A DNA stretch of 64,000 nucleotides, taken from contig NZ_FUZQ01000006.1 in NCBI RefSeq assembly GCF_900167525.1, forward strand, positions 186,001 to 250,000, given 5' to 3'. Below, one piece after another: positions 28,532 to 37,103 of the stretch. A program made the position numbers and the translations under genes. Below the pieces are notes generated by a model. That model was not told the DNA's origin, ran no database searches, and saw only the letters and a list, made by a program, of their open reading frames with translations. Numbering within the stretch: position 1 is the stretch's first letter; each line of letters opens with the position of its first letter. The DNA is from Krasilnikoviella flava (GTDB lineage Bacteria; Actinomycetota; Actinomycetes; Actinomycetales; Cellulomonadaceae).

Positions 28532-29554
28532 ATGGCGGAGACCCCGGGCGTCGTGCGGATCACCGACGTGGCGGCACTGGCGGGGGTGTCCCCCAGCACC
28601 GTCTCGAAGGCGCTCAACGACACCGGCTCCTTGCGGCCCGCCACGCGGGCCCGCGTGCGCGAGGCGGCGGAGCGGCTCGGCTTCGTGCCCGACGCCCAGG
28701 CGCGGTCCCTGTCGGCGCGACGCAGCTTCACCGTCGGCCTGCTGAGCACCGACTCCGCCGGCCGCTTCTCGCTGCCGGTCGTGCTGGGCGCCGAGAACGC
28801 GCTCGTCGGCGGGCAGATCTCCGCGCTGCTGGCCACCGCGCGGCACGACCCTGTCCGCGAGCAGCACCACGTGCGCAGCCTCGTCGCGCGGCGCGTCGAC
28901 GGGATCATCGTCACCGGCCGCACCACCGATCCCCGACGGCCCATCCAGGTGCCGATGCCGGTGGTCTACGCCTACTCGCCGTCGCAGGACCCGCAGGACG
29001 CGTCGGTCGTGCCCGACGACACCGCCGGGATGGCCGCCGTCGGCCGCCACCTGCTCTCCCTCGGGCGCACCCGGGTGGCGTACGTCGGCGGTCGGGCCGA
29101 CCAGGCCGCGTCGACCCTGCGCCACGCCGCCCTCGCCGCCACCCTGGCGGAGCGCGGCGTCACGCTCGTCGGCGAGCCCCTGTTCGGCGAGTGGTCCGAG
29201 CGCTGGGGACGGCTCGCCGTCGACCTCGTGCTCGGCGACCACTCCCCGGGCGAGCCGCTCCCGGTGGACGCCATCGCGTTCGCCTCCGACCAGCTCGCCC
29301 GCGGCGGCTGCGACCGGCTGCGCGACCGGGGCGTGCGCGTGCCCCAGGACGTGGCCGTGACGGGATATGACGACTGGGACGTCATGGCGCTCGCCAGCCG
29401 CCCGCCGCTGACCACCGTGGACCCGCAGCTCGACCGGCTGGGCCAGCGCGCCGCCGAGCTGCTCCTCGCCGCGATCGACGGTCGCCCCGCGCACGGCACG
29501 GAGCTCTCGCCCCCACGGCTCGTCGTCCGGGGCTCGACGGCGGGCGACACCTGA
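28532..29554 (+). CDS. LacI-family transcriptional regulator of the arabinoside operon
   Basis: 340 residues; GAGGAG lies 5 bp before the ATG. The N-terminal helix-turn-helix plus hinge helix is ITDVAALAGVSPSTVSKALNDTGSLRPATRARVREAAERLGFVPDAQARSL (about residues 10-60). A periplasmic-binding-like effector domain follows (YAYSPSQDPQDASVVPDDTAGMAAVGRHLLSLG, AFASDQLARGGCDRLRDRGVRVPQDVAVTGYDDWD). It is divergent from GH127 and probably represses it until an arabinose-containing ligand binds. It ends 7 bp from the convergent next gene. Confidence 0.92.
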   Translation: MAETPGVVRITDVAALAGVSPSTVSKALNDTGSLRPATRARVREAAERLGFVPDAQARSLSARRSFTVGLLSTDSAGRFSLPVVLGAENALVGGQISALLATARHDPVREQHHVRSLVARRVDGIIVTGRTTDPRRPIQVPMPVVYAYSPSQDPQDASVVPDDTAGMAAVGRHLLSLGRTRVAYVGGRADQAASTLRHAALAATLAERGVTLVGEPLFGEWSERWGRLAVDLVLGDHSPGEPLPVDAIAFASDQLARGGCDRLRDRGVRVPQDVAVTGYDDWDVMALASRPPLTTVDPQLDRLGQRAAELLLAAIDGRPAHGTELSPPRLVVRGSTAGDT

Positions 29555-29561
29555 CGGCGCG

Positions 29562-30134
29562 TCAGGCCGCGGGGCGCCCCTCGGGCCCGTCCGGCCGGGC
29601 CGCGGACGGGTCGAGGGCCGTCGCCGCGGCGGCCAGCGTGCCGAGGATCAGCCCGACCCGCGTGTGCGGCAGCCGCAGCCCTCGCGCGCGCCACCGCTCG
29701 CCGCGCCGGTAGGCCCACCTCTCCCCCGCCACCGCGACCGTCACGACCACGGCGAGCACCCCCGCGGCGGCCGCGCCGGCGACGACCGGGTGGGGCAGCG
29801 TGTCCGCGTCCGCGAGGTCGAGGTCGGCCGCCAGCGCGTTGTCGTCCCGCTCGCCCCGGTCCACGGCGTCGTCCGCCGCGGCGTCGTCGGCCCCGGTGTC
29901 GCGCAGGTCGCGGAGCCCGCCGCGCATCTCACGCATCCCGTCGAGCGCGGACCGGCCCTCCGTCGTGACGGCGAGACCCAGACCTAGGCCGCCCGCCAGC
30001 ACGCCCGCCTTGACCAGGGCTCGCGCCCAGCGGGGCCCGACGGCGTCTGGCACCGCATACCAGGCCATGGTCGTGAGGCCGGTGATCGCGACGCTGCGCA
30101 CGTCGACACGGCAGCTCTCGGCGGGCGTCTTCAT
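29562..30134 (-). CDS. Multi-helix membrane protein, unknown
   Basis: 190 residues. Hydrophobic segments lie near residues 10-28 (VRSVAITGLTTMAWYAVP), 40-57 (ALVKAGVLAGGLGLGLAV), 117-140 (PVVAGAAAAGVLAVVVTVAVAG) and 163-176 (RVGLILGTLAAAATAL). Between helices two and three is an acidic, Asp/Ala-rich stretch (DDAAADDAVDRGERDDNALAADLDLADAD). No family recognised with confidence. The 266-bp gap upstream contains two copies of TTCTTGACC about 20 bp apart (near 30272 and 30292), possible -35-like elements. Confidence 0.65.
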   Translation of the reverse strand: MKTPAESCRVDVRSVAITGLTTMAWYAVPDAVGPRWARALVKAGVLAGGLGLGLAVTTEGRSALDGMREMRGGLRDLRDTGADDAAADDAVDRGERDDNALAADLDLADADTLPHPVVAGAAAAGVLAVVVTVAVAGERWAYRRGERWRARGLRLPHTRVGLILGTLAAAATALDPSAARPDGPEGRPAA

Positions 30135-30400
30135 GGGTCCACCTCCGGGTCGGGGATCGGGCGTGCGGTGCGGTCCGAGGTCGTCGGTCCGCCCGAGGGA
30201 CAACGGCCGACGCGAGGGCGGAGTTCCGTCCGCACAGCCCGGCACGGGCACGACCTGCGCCGATGACCATTTCTTGACCTGCAACCCGGCATTCTTGACC
30301 GACGTCGCGGCCGAGTGGCGATTCTCCGTGAGCGGGGCCACGCGAAGCACCGGTGGAGCTGGGGGTTTTGTCTTTTACCACAAGGTGGTTTGATGCGCAC

Positions 30401-30916
30401 GTGGAACTGCTTCGAACCTTCGCCCCTGACGCCTTCGCGTACGGACTGGCGTCGTGGTCGTGGCTGGGGGTCCACGGCAAGACGCCCCGCTTCACGACCG
30501 TCTTCGGCGACGTCTTCCTCGAGTCCCTGGAGGGATGGTGGTTCCTCGACACGATCGAGGGCTCGCTCGAGCTGCGCTGGAACACCGCCGTCGAGCTGTA
30601 CACGGAGCTCGACTCCGCCGACGGGCGCGCGGACCTCCTCCTGGAGGACCTGTGCCGCGAGGCGGTCGACGCCGGGACGCAACCCCGCCCCGACGAGGTC
30701 CTCACCTTCTCCCCGCACCCCGCGCTCGGCGGCCGGCTGCACGCCGACTTCGTGGCGCCGGTGCGGTTCGAGCTCGCGCTGCGCCTCACCGGGGACATGC
30801 ACCACCAGCTCCGCTCCACGCTCGACCCGGCACCTTCGCCCCTGCTGCTCGGGCACGCCCCCGCGCCGGTCCCCGCGCCCTTCTCCTGGGAGCCGGCGGC
30901 CGACCGCCGACCGTGA
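30401..30916 (+). CDS. Possible Tdi1/DUF1851-type immunity protein
   Basis: 171 residues from a GTG start with AAGGTGG 12 bp upstream; an in-frame GTG at 30353 is the alternative. The pattern WSWLGVHGKTPRFTTVFGDVFLESLEGWWFLDTIEGSLELRW, with the central FGD and a following aromatic/acidic stretch, resembles DUF1851/T6SS-immunity Tdi1-like proteins. The rest (VLTFSPHPALGGRLHADFVAPVRFELALRLTGDMHHQL) fits the C-terminal half. No partner toxin is visible. The identification is tentative; it may be a SMI1/KNR4-superfamily relative with another role. Confidence 0.5.
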   Translation: MELLRTFAPDAFAYGLASWSWLGVHGKTPRFTTVFGDVFLESLEGWWFLDTIEGSLELRWNTAVELYTELDSADGRADLLLEDLCREAVDAGTQPRPDEVLTFSPHPALGGRLHADFVAPVRFELALRLTGDMHHQLRSTLDPAPSPLLLGHAPAPVPAPFSWEPAADRRP

Positions 30917-31015
30917 CGCACCTGTGACCTGCAGGGTCCGCCCAGCGGATGCACGACCGCCCGTCGTGTCGTCTCCTGGAAAAGGCACGGATGAGGCGGA
31001 CCGTGGGAGGTAGGC

Positions 31016-31351
31016 ATGAGACGGGTGCTCGTCGGCGGACTCGTCGTCGGTATCGCGGACGGGGCGCTGCTGGGCGCGTCGGCAGCGCTGGGCTGGACGT
31101 GGGTGGCGTGGGCCGCGCTCGTGGCGGGGCTCGCGGGCGCCGCCGTGGTCGCGCTGGCCGCCCCGCCGCCGCGCGTCGCACGACCTGCGACCGTCACCCT
31201 CGGCCTGCCGCTCCGCGACGCGCAGGCGGCCGACGACCCGGCCCTCGTTCCCGCCGCGGCGCCCAGCCCGGCCCAGAGCCCGCCGGCGGCGGCGGTCGAG
31301 GAGTACCCGCAGCCCGTGCGCGCCGGAGAGCCGACGCCCGCCGCCGCCTGA
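31016..31351 (+). CDS. Small two-helix membrane protein, unknown
   Basis: 111 residues with GGGAGG before the ATG. Two hydrophobic helices occupy residues 4-60 (VLVGGLVVGIADGALLGASAALGW and VAWAALVAGLAGAAVVALAAP). A Pro/Ala-rich cytoplasmic tail ends in EEYPQPVRAGEPTPAAA. No domain recognised. A strong hairpin follows 17 bp after the stop. Confidence 0.6.
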   Translation: MRRVLVGGLVVGIADGALLGASAALGWTWVAWAALVAGLAGAAVVALAAPPPRVARPATVTLGLPLRDAQAADDPALVPAAAPSPAQSPPAAAVEEYPQPVRAGEPTPAAA

Positions 31352-31368
31352 CCCCTGGACGCAGGACG

Positions 31369-31409
31369 ACGTCGAGCCCGACGAGACCTGGTCCCGTCGG
31401 GCTCGACGT
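31369..31409. terminator. 15-bp hairpin between convergent genes
   Basis: Perfect arms 31369-31383 (ACGTCGAGCCCGACG) and 31395-31409 with an 11-base loop, between the small membrane protein (+) and the acyl-CoA dehydrogenase (-). It probably terminates both. Confidence 0.8.
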
Positions 31410-31433
31410 ACGTCGGGGCCGGCCCGACCGGCG

Positions 31434-33536
31434 TCAGCGCTTCTGCTTCTTGAGCGCCTTCTCGCTGACCGGGGCGGACCCGTCCGCCCGCTGCTGCGCG
31501 TAGTACGCCCGCGCCTCGTCCTGCCGCTCGGCCTCGATGCCGGACGCGATGACCGCCCGCAGATGGTCCGGGCCGTAGCCCCACGCGTCGACGAGGTCGA
31601 CGGCGTGCGGGCGGAGGCGCTCCAGCAGGCGGTCGACGTACGACGTCACCGTGCGCGCCCGCTGCGCCGACAGCCGCCCGTGGATGAGGTACCAGGCGAG
31701 GTTGCGCTCGATCAGCGTGAGCCCGAAGACGTCGCGCACCCACGTCATGACGCGGCGGGTGCCCGGGTCCTCGACCTGCTCGAGCGCCTCGGTGAAGGCC
31801 GACCAGCGCAGCAGGTCCGCGTGCGCCTTCGCCGCCTCGACGAGCTGCACCTGGTTCTGGTCGAAGATCCGCGCGGCCGTCACGGGGTCGGCCTTCTGCG
31901 CGGGGCGCAGCGCCATGGCGACCTCCTCGACGATCGTCGCGACCCGGTCGGCCAGCAGCTCGCGCTGCGTCTCGGCGTCGCGCAGGTGCCCGACGGCGCG
32001 GCGCGGGTCGCCGACGTCCGCGATGGCCTGACCCGCCCGGCGCAGGCCGGTGCGGTGCAGCGCGGCGTCCGCGGCGCGGTCGACGACGAACCGGGCGATG
32101 CCGGCCGGGGTCGACGTCGCGCCCTTGAGCGCCTTCGCGTAGTCGCCCACGAGGCGCTTGGCCACGAGCTGCAGCAGCACCGTGTTGTCGCCCTCGAACG
32201 TGGCGTACACGTCCATGTCGTGGTGCAGGCTCGTGATGCGGTTCTCCGTGATGAACCCGGCGCCGCCGCACGCCACGCGGGCCTCCTGCAGCGTCTCGAG
32301 CACGAACGTCGTGGACGTCGCCTTGAGCGCCGCCGCCATCGTCTCGAGGTCCTCGCGGCTCTCGGGGGTGTCCTTCTCGCCGGAGAAGACGTCGTCGAAC
32401 AGGTCGAGCAGGCGGTCGTGCGCGAAGTGCGTCGCATACGTCTCCGCGATCCGCGGGAACAGGCGGCGGCGGTGCGTGGCGTAGTCCAGCAGCACCGTCT
32501 CCTCGATCGGCGACGACGAGGTGAACTGGCGGCGCTCGGCCCCGTACCGCACGGCGATGGCGAGGCCCAGCTTGGACGCGGTGGACGCCGCGCCGTCCAG
32601 GGACACGCGGCCCTGGACCAGCGAGCCGAGCATGGTGAAGAAGCGGCGGCCGGGGCTGTCGATCGACGACGAGTACGTGCCGTCGGCCGCGACCGCACCA
32701 TAGCGGGCCAGCAGGTCGGCGCGCGGGACACGCACCTGGTCGAACGCGAGGCGCCCGTTGTCGACGCCGCGCAGCCCACCCTTGAGGCCGTCGTCGTGCC
32801 CGCTGACGCCCGGCAGGAACTCCATGGTCTCCGGGTCGCGCACCGGCACGTAGAAGCAGTGCACGCCGTGGTTGACGCCGTTCGTGACGAGCTGCGCGAA
32901 GACGGTCGCCGCCGTGGCGTGCACGGCCGCGTTGCCGAGGAACTCCTTCCACGCCGCACGGAACGGCGTGTGGATGACGAACTCCTCGGTCTCCGGGTCG
33001 TACGTGGCCGTCGTGGCGACCGACGCGACGTCCGAGCCGTGCCCGATCTCCGTCATCGCGAACGCGCCGGGCACCGACAGGTCCATCGCGCCCGGGAGCA
33101 GGCGGTCCTGCTGCTCCGGGGTGCCCAGGTGCAGGATCGCCGAGGAGAACAGGCCCCACTGGACGCCCGCCTTGATCTGCAGCGACGGGTCGGCCACGAC
33201 GAGCTCCTCGAAGCCCGCCAGGTTGGCGCCCGGGGAGTCACCGCCGCCCAGCCGCTCGGGGAACGCCAGCCACACCTGGTGCTTCTCGTCCGCGTTGGCC
33301 AGCAGCCGCATCTGCTCGAGCACCCGCTCGCGGTGCTCGGCCATCGACAGCGACTCGTCCTTCCAGAAGGTCGGGTCGGTCGAGCGGTCGCGGGCGTGCC
33401 GGCGCCACTCCGGCCACCGGCCGAGCAGCTGCTCGGACAGGCCCGCGACGTCGACGCGGGGGGTCGCCTTGGTCTCCGTCGCGGGCGCGCCGGCAGTGGC
33501 GTGCGTCGTCGCGGGACGGTCGGACGTCGTGGTCAT
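31434..33536 (-). CDS. Acyl-CoA dehydrogenase, FadE5-like
   Basis: 700 residues, longer than the usual 380-400 because of an extended C-terminal domain, as in FadE5-type enzymes (about 610). Central FAD/acyl-CoA signature: VPGAFAMTEIGHGSDVASVATTATYDPETEEFVIHTPFRAAWKEFLGNA. The second family block ARVACGGAGFITENRITSLHHDMDVYATFEGDNTVLLQLVAKRL probably supplies the catalytic Glu (FEGDNT). It oxidises acyl-CoA to trans-2-enoyl-CoA. It forms a 4-bp-overlapping pair with an upstream TetR gene and is divergent from thiolase, reductase and hydratase genes, the same family set as the Rv0241c-Rv0244c cluster of M. tuberculosis. Confidence 0.9.
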   Translation of the reverse strand: MTTTSDRPATTHATAGAPATETKATPRVDVAGLSEQLLGRWPEWRRHARDRSTDPTFWKDESLSMAEHRERVLEQMRLLANADEKHQVWLAFPERLGGGDSPGANLAGFEELVVADPSLQIKAGVQWGLFSSAILHLGTPEQQDRLLPGAMDLSVPGAFAMTEIGHGSDVASVATTATYDPETEEFVIHTPFRAAWKEFLGNAAVHATAATVFAQLVTNGVNHGVHCFYVPVRDPETMEFLPGVSGHDDGLKGGLRGVDNGRLAFDQVRVPRADLLARYGAVAADGTYSSSIDSPGRRFFTMLGSLVQGRVSLDGAASTASKLGLAIAVRYGAERRQFTSSSPIEETVLLDYATHRRRLFPRIAETYATHFAHDRLLDLFDDVFSGEKDTPESREDLETMAAALKATSTTFVLETLQEARVACGGAGFITENRITSLHHDMDVYATFEGDNTVLLQLVAKRLVGDYAKALKGATSTPAGIARFVVDRAADAALHRTGLRRAGQAIADVGDPRRAVGHLRDAETQRELLADRVATIVEEVAMALRPAQKADPVTAARIFDQNQVQLVEAAKAHADLLRWSAFTEALEQVEDPGTRRVMTWVRDVFGLTLIERNLAWYLIHGRLSAQRARTVTSYVDRLLERLRPHAVDLVDAWGYGPDHLRAVIASGIEAERQDEARAYYAQQRADGSAPVSEKALKKQKR

Positions 33537-34276
33537 CGGTTCTCCTGCGGTTGTGCGGGGATGGAGGTCTCGGAGGGGTCGAAGGGCGCCGCGCCCTCGT
33601 GGTGGAGGACGCCGACGGGGCCGGTCCACAGCCAGAGCGTCACCTGCTCGGTGAGCTCCTCCCGGGTGAGGCGGTCGGCACCTTCCGGATCCGACCCGTG
33701 GCCGAGCCACCACTCGCCGGCTCCGCGCACGAAGCCGACGGCGCCCGCCGCCCAGGCAGCCGCGAGCGCCGGGGGCACCTGCACCGCTCGGGCGAACGGC
33801 TCGGCCACCAGCTCGATGACGGAGTCGAGGTAGGAACCGAGCGCCTCGACCTGCCCGGTCCCGGCGACGCCCGGTGCGGGCTCGTTACCGCCGATGGCCG
33901 TGCGCGTCACGAACCAGTAGACGTTGGGCGAGTGCTCGATCATCTCGAGGTACACGCGGACCATCGCGCGCAGCGCGGCGTGCGGGGTGGGCGCCGCCTC
34001 GGCGGCCTCGCGGAGGGCGTCGTGCATCGTCGCGACGACGTGCGCGGCCACGGCGAGGCGCAGCCCCGCCTTGTCCTCGAAGTACCGGTAGACGATGGAC
34101 TTGGACGTGCCCGCCTCGCCCGCGATCTCGTCCATCGAGACCCCGGGACCGCCGCGGTGCACGGCCTTGCGCGCGGCGTTGACGAGCTGCGCGCGCCGCG
34201 CGGCGCGATGATCGTCCCACCGAGTAGAACGACCATCGAGGGTCGACCGACCGTCGAGCTGCTCTGCGGCCGTCAT
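33533..34276 (-). CDS. TetR-family regulator of the fatty-acid cluster
   Basis: 247 residues. The N-terminal DNA-binding domain is RRAQLVNAARKAVHRGGPGVSMDEIAGEAGTSKSIVYRYFEDKAGLRLAVAAHV (about residues 27-82). The variable C-terminal ligand-binding domain is helical (ALRAMVRVYLEMIEHSPNVYWFVTRT). It is co-transcribed with the acyl-CoA dehydrogenase (4-bp overlap) and faces the thiolase operon, so it probably controls both promoters in response to an acyl-CoA. Confidence 0.9.
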   Translation of the reverse strand: MTAAEQLDGRSTLDGRSTRWDDHRAARRAQLVNAARKAVHRGGPGVSMDEIAGEAGTSKSIVYRYFEDKAGLRLAVAAHVVATMHDALREAAEAAPTPHAALRAMVRVYLEMIEHSPNVYWFVTRTAIGGNEPAPGVAGTGQVEALGSYLDSVIELVAEPFARAVQVPPALAAAWAAGAVGFVRGAGEWWLGHGSDPEGADRLTREELTEQVTLWLWTGPVGVLHHEGAAPFDPSETSIPAQPQENR

Positions 34277-34288
34277 CGGCCGCGCCTT

Positions 34289-34333
34289 GTGACTCGTCTC
34301 ACGGGACTGAGAGTATCAGGTACTGTGAGTCCT
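34289..34333. promoter_or_regulatory. Divergent promoter/operator between TetR and thiolase genes
   Basis: GTGA at 34289-34292 and TCAC at 34299-34302 form a dyad (GTGActcgtcTCAC). Just downstream, ACTGAGAGT and ACTGTGAGT repeat directly within 34305-34332, and the stretch is bounded by GGACT and AGTCC. These are candidate TetR sites overlapping both promoters. Confidence 0.5.
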
Positions 34334-34362
34334 ACCTGACCGACGGAGTGAAGGATCTACCT

Positions 34363-35748
34363 GTGGCTACACGCAAGCCGTCCGACGGCTCCTCCCGGAG
34401 CGCGTCTGGGACCCCCGCCCGCGCCGCGAACCCGCACGCCCCCGCGGGCGTGCGCGACGCCGTGATCGTGGGCGGCAACCGCATCCCGTTCTCGCGGGCC
34501 GGCAGGAAGTACGCCGACGCCTCCAACCAGGAGATGTTCACCGCCGCCCTCGAGGGCCTCGTCGCCCGCTTCGGCCTGCAGGGCGAGCGGATCGGGGAGG
34601 TCGTGGGCGGCGCCGTCCTCAAGCACTCGCGCGACTTCAACCTGATCCGTGAGTCGGTGCTCGGCTCCTCGTTGTCACCCCAGACCCCGGCCTTCGACCT
34701 CCAGCAGGCCTGCGCCACCGGCCTCGAGGCCGCGATCACCGTGGCGAACAAGATCCGCCTCGGTCAGATCGAGTCCGGCATCGCCGGCGGCACCGACACC
34801 GTCTCCGACGCGCCGGTCGCGGTGAGCGAGGGCCTGCGCCGCGCGCTGCTCGACGCCTCGCACGCCAAGACCCTGCAGGCCCGGCTCAAGGCCTTCGCGA
34901 AGGTCCGCCCGTCCGACCTGAAGCCCCTCACCCCGGCCACGGACGAGCCGCGCACCGGCCTGTCGATGGGCGAGCACCAGGCCATCACCACCGCGCGGTG
35001 GGGCATCTCCCGCGCCGCCCAGGACGAGGTCGCGCTCGCCAGCCACCAGCACCTCGCGGCCGCGTGGGACGCCGGGTTCTTCGACGACCTGGTCACCCCG
35101 TTCCGCGGCCTGACCCGTGACGACAACCTGCGCGCGGACACCTCGACGGAGAAGCTGGCCAAGCTCAAGCCGGTGTTCGGCCGGGGCCTCGCCGAGCCGG
35201 CCGAGCCCACCATGACGGCGGGCAACTCCACCCCGCTGACCGACGGCGCCTCCACCGTGCTGCTGGCCTCCGCCGCGTGGGCCGCCGAGCGCGACCTGCC
35301 GGTGCTGGCGCGGCTCGTCGACGCCGAGACCGCCGCCGTCGACTTCGTGCACGGCCACGACGGCCTGCTCATGGCGCCCGTGCACGCGGTACCCCGCCTG
35401 CTGGCCCGCAACGGACTCGCCCTCGACGACTTCGACTTCTTCGAGATCCACGAGGCGTTCGCGTCGACCGTCCTGACCACGCTCGCCGCCTGGGAGGACG
35501 CGGACTACTGCAAGGCCGAGCTCGGCCTCGACGCGCCGCTCGGCAGCGTCGACCGGGAGCGGCTCAACGTGAACGGGTCCTCGCTCGCCGCCGGCCACCC
35601 GTTCGCCGCCACCGGCGGGCGCATCCTCGCGACCGCCGCCAAGCTCGTCGCCGCGAAGGCGGCCGAGACCGGCAAGCCGGCCCGGGCCCTCATCTCCATC
35701 TGCGCCGCGGGCGGCCTCGGCGCCACCGCCGTCGTCGAGTCCGTCTGA
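34363..35748 (+). CDS. Acetyl-CoA acyltransferase (thiolase), FadA2/FadI-like
   Basis: 461 residues from a GTG with AAGGA 7 bp upstream; the GTG at 34348 is an alternative. Active-site nucleophile Cys117 in FDLQQACATGLEA, the His segment NVNGSSLAAGHPFAATGGR and the second Cys in ISICAAGGLGATAV give the complete thiolase set. It cleaves or condenses acyl-CoA with CoA or acetyl-CoA. First gene of a three-gene operon (thiolase, FabG4-like, MaoC-like). Confidence 0.93.
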   Translation: MATRKPSDGSSRSASGTPARAANPHAPAGVRDAVIVGGNRIPFSRAGRKYADASNQEMFTAALEGLVARFGLQGERIGEVVGGAVLKHSRDFNLIRESVLGSSLSPQTPAFDLQQACATGLEAAITVANKIRLGQIESGIAGGTDTVSDAPVAVSEGLRRALLDASHAKTLQARLKAFAKVRPSDLKPLTPATDEPRTGLSMGEHQAITTARWGISRAAQDEVALASHQHLAAAWDAGFFDDLVTPFRGLTRDDNLRADTSTEKLAKLKPVFGRGLAEPAEPTMTAGNSTPLTDGASTVLLASAAWAAERDLPVLARLVDAETAAVDFVHGHDGLLMAPVHAVPRLLARNGLALDDFDFFEIHEAFASTVLTTLAAWEDADYCKAELGLDAPLGSVDRERLNVNGSSLAAGHPFAATGGRILATAAKLVAAKAAETGKPARALISICAAGGLGATAVVESV

Positions 35749-35759
35749 GAGGGGAACCC

Positions 35760-37103
35760 GTGACCGACTCCTACACCAAGGCCGTCAACTCCGGATTCAC
35801 CAAGACCCTCGCGAAGAAGCTGGGCCTGCCGCGCCCCGCGATCCTGCGGCGCTTCCGCGCGGGCGACCCGCTCACCGTCGGGCCGGTGCTCGTCGTCGCC
35901 GACGACGCCTCCATGGGCGACGCGGACACGCTCGCCAAGGAGCTGCTCGGCTGGGGGCTCGACGTGCGCCGCCAGCCCACCGACGACACCCGCTGGGGCG
36001 CCGTCCTGCTCGTGCTCACCGAGACGAAGCGGCCCACCGACGTCTCGTCGGCCGTGCTCGCCACGGGCTCCGTCCTGCGCCGGCTCGCCACCAACGGGCG
36101 GGTCGTCACCCTCTCGCGCGCGGCCGCCGACGGCGACGCCCCGGCCCTGGCCGCGGCGCGCAACGGCGTCGACGGCTTCCTGCGCTCCCTCGCCAAGGAG
36201 CTGCGGGCCGGCGCCACCGGCAACGGGATCGTGCTCACCGACGGCGTGGCCGTGAACGGCACCTCCGTGCTCGCGACGCTGCGGTTCTTCCTGTCCGCCC
36301 GCTCTGCGTACGTGGACGGCCAGCTGCTGCCGGTCGGCCCGGCGGACGCCGACCTGCCCGCCGACTGGGACCGGCCTCTGGCCGGGAAGGTCGCCGTCGT
36401 CACCGGCGCGGCGCGGGGCATCGGCGCCGCTATCGCGAAGACCCTCGCGCGCGACGGCGCCACCGTGGTGTGCGTGGACGTCCCTGCCGCCGGCGAGGGC
36501 CTGGCCCGCACCGCCAACGCGGTGGGCGGCACGGCCCTGCAGCTCGACGTCACGGCGGACGACGCCGGCCGCCGCATCCTCGAGCACGCGCGCACCCGGC
36601 ACGGCAGCCTCGACGTCGTCGTGCACAACGCGGGGATCCTGCGGGACAAGCTCCTGGCCAACATGAAGCCCGCGCAGTGGGACTCGGTCGTCGCCGTGAA
36701 CCTCGAGGCCCAGCTGCGGATCAACGAGCAGCTGCTCGGCTCCGGCGTCGAGGGCCTGCGCATCGTGTCGCTCGCGTCGACCTCCGGCATCGCCGGCAAC
36801 AAGGGCCAGACCAACTACGGCTTCTCCAAGGCCGGCGTCATCGGGCACACCCGCGCCACCGCCCCGTGGGCCGCGGCCCACGGCGGCACGGCGAACGCCG
36901 TCGCGCCCGGCTTCATCGAGACCGAGATGACGGCCTCGATCCCGTTCGCCACCCGCGAGGTGGCCCGGCGGCTCAACTCGCTGCAGCAGGGCGGCCGGCC
37001 GGCCGACGTCGCCGAGGCGATCGTCTTCCTGGCCTCGCCCGCCTCCGCGGGGGTCAACGGCCAGGTGCTGCGCGTGTGCGGGCAGAACCTGGTGGGGCGG
37101 TGA
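35760..37103 (+). CDS. High-molecular-weight 3-oxoacyl reductase, FabG4-like
   Basis: 447 residues from a GTG. An N-terminal degenerate Rossmann-like half (about 1-200) is followed by a complete short-chain dehydrogenase domain. The cofactor motif VVTGAARGIGAAIA lies near 210-223, NAG near 290, and the catalytic Tyr-Lys in NYGFSKAG near residue 353. The two-domain length identifies the high-molecular-weight FabG class (FabG4), which uses NADH on 3-oxoacyl-CoA. Its stop overlaps the start of the MaoC gene (GTGA). Confidence 0.9.
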   Translation: MTDSYTKAVNSGFTKTLAKKLGLPRPAILRRFRAGDPLTVGPVLVVADDASMGDADTLAKELLGWGLDVRRQPTDDTRWGAVLLVLTETKRPTDVSSAVLATGSVLRRLATNGRVVTLSRAAADGDAPALAAARNGVDGFLRSLAKELRAGATGNGIVLTDGVAVNGTSVLATLRFFLSARSAYVDGQLLPVGPADADLPADWDRPLAGKVAVVTGAARGIGAAIAKTLARDGATVVCVDVPAAGEGLARTANAVGGTALQLDVTADDAGRRILEHARTRHGSLDVVVHNAGILRDKLLANMKPAQWDSVVAVNLEAQLRINEQLLGSGVEGLRIVSLASTSGIAGNKGQTNYGFSKAGVIGHTRATAPWAAAHGGTANAVAPGFIETEMTASIPFATREVARRLNSLQQGGRPADVAEAIVFLASPASAGVNGQVLRVCGQNLVGR

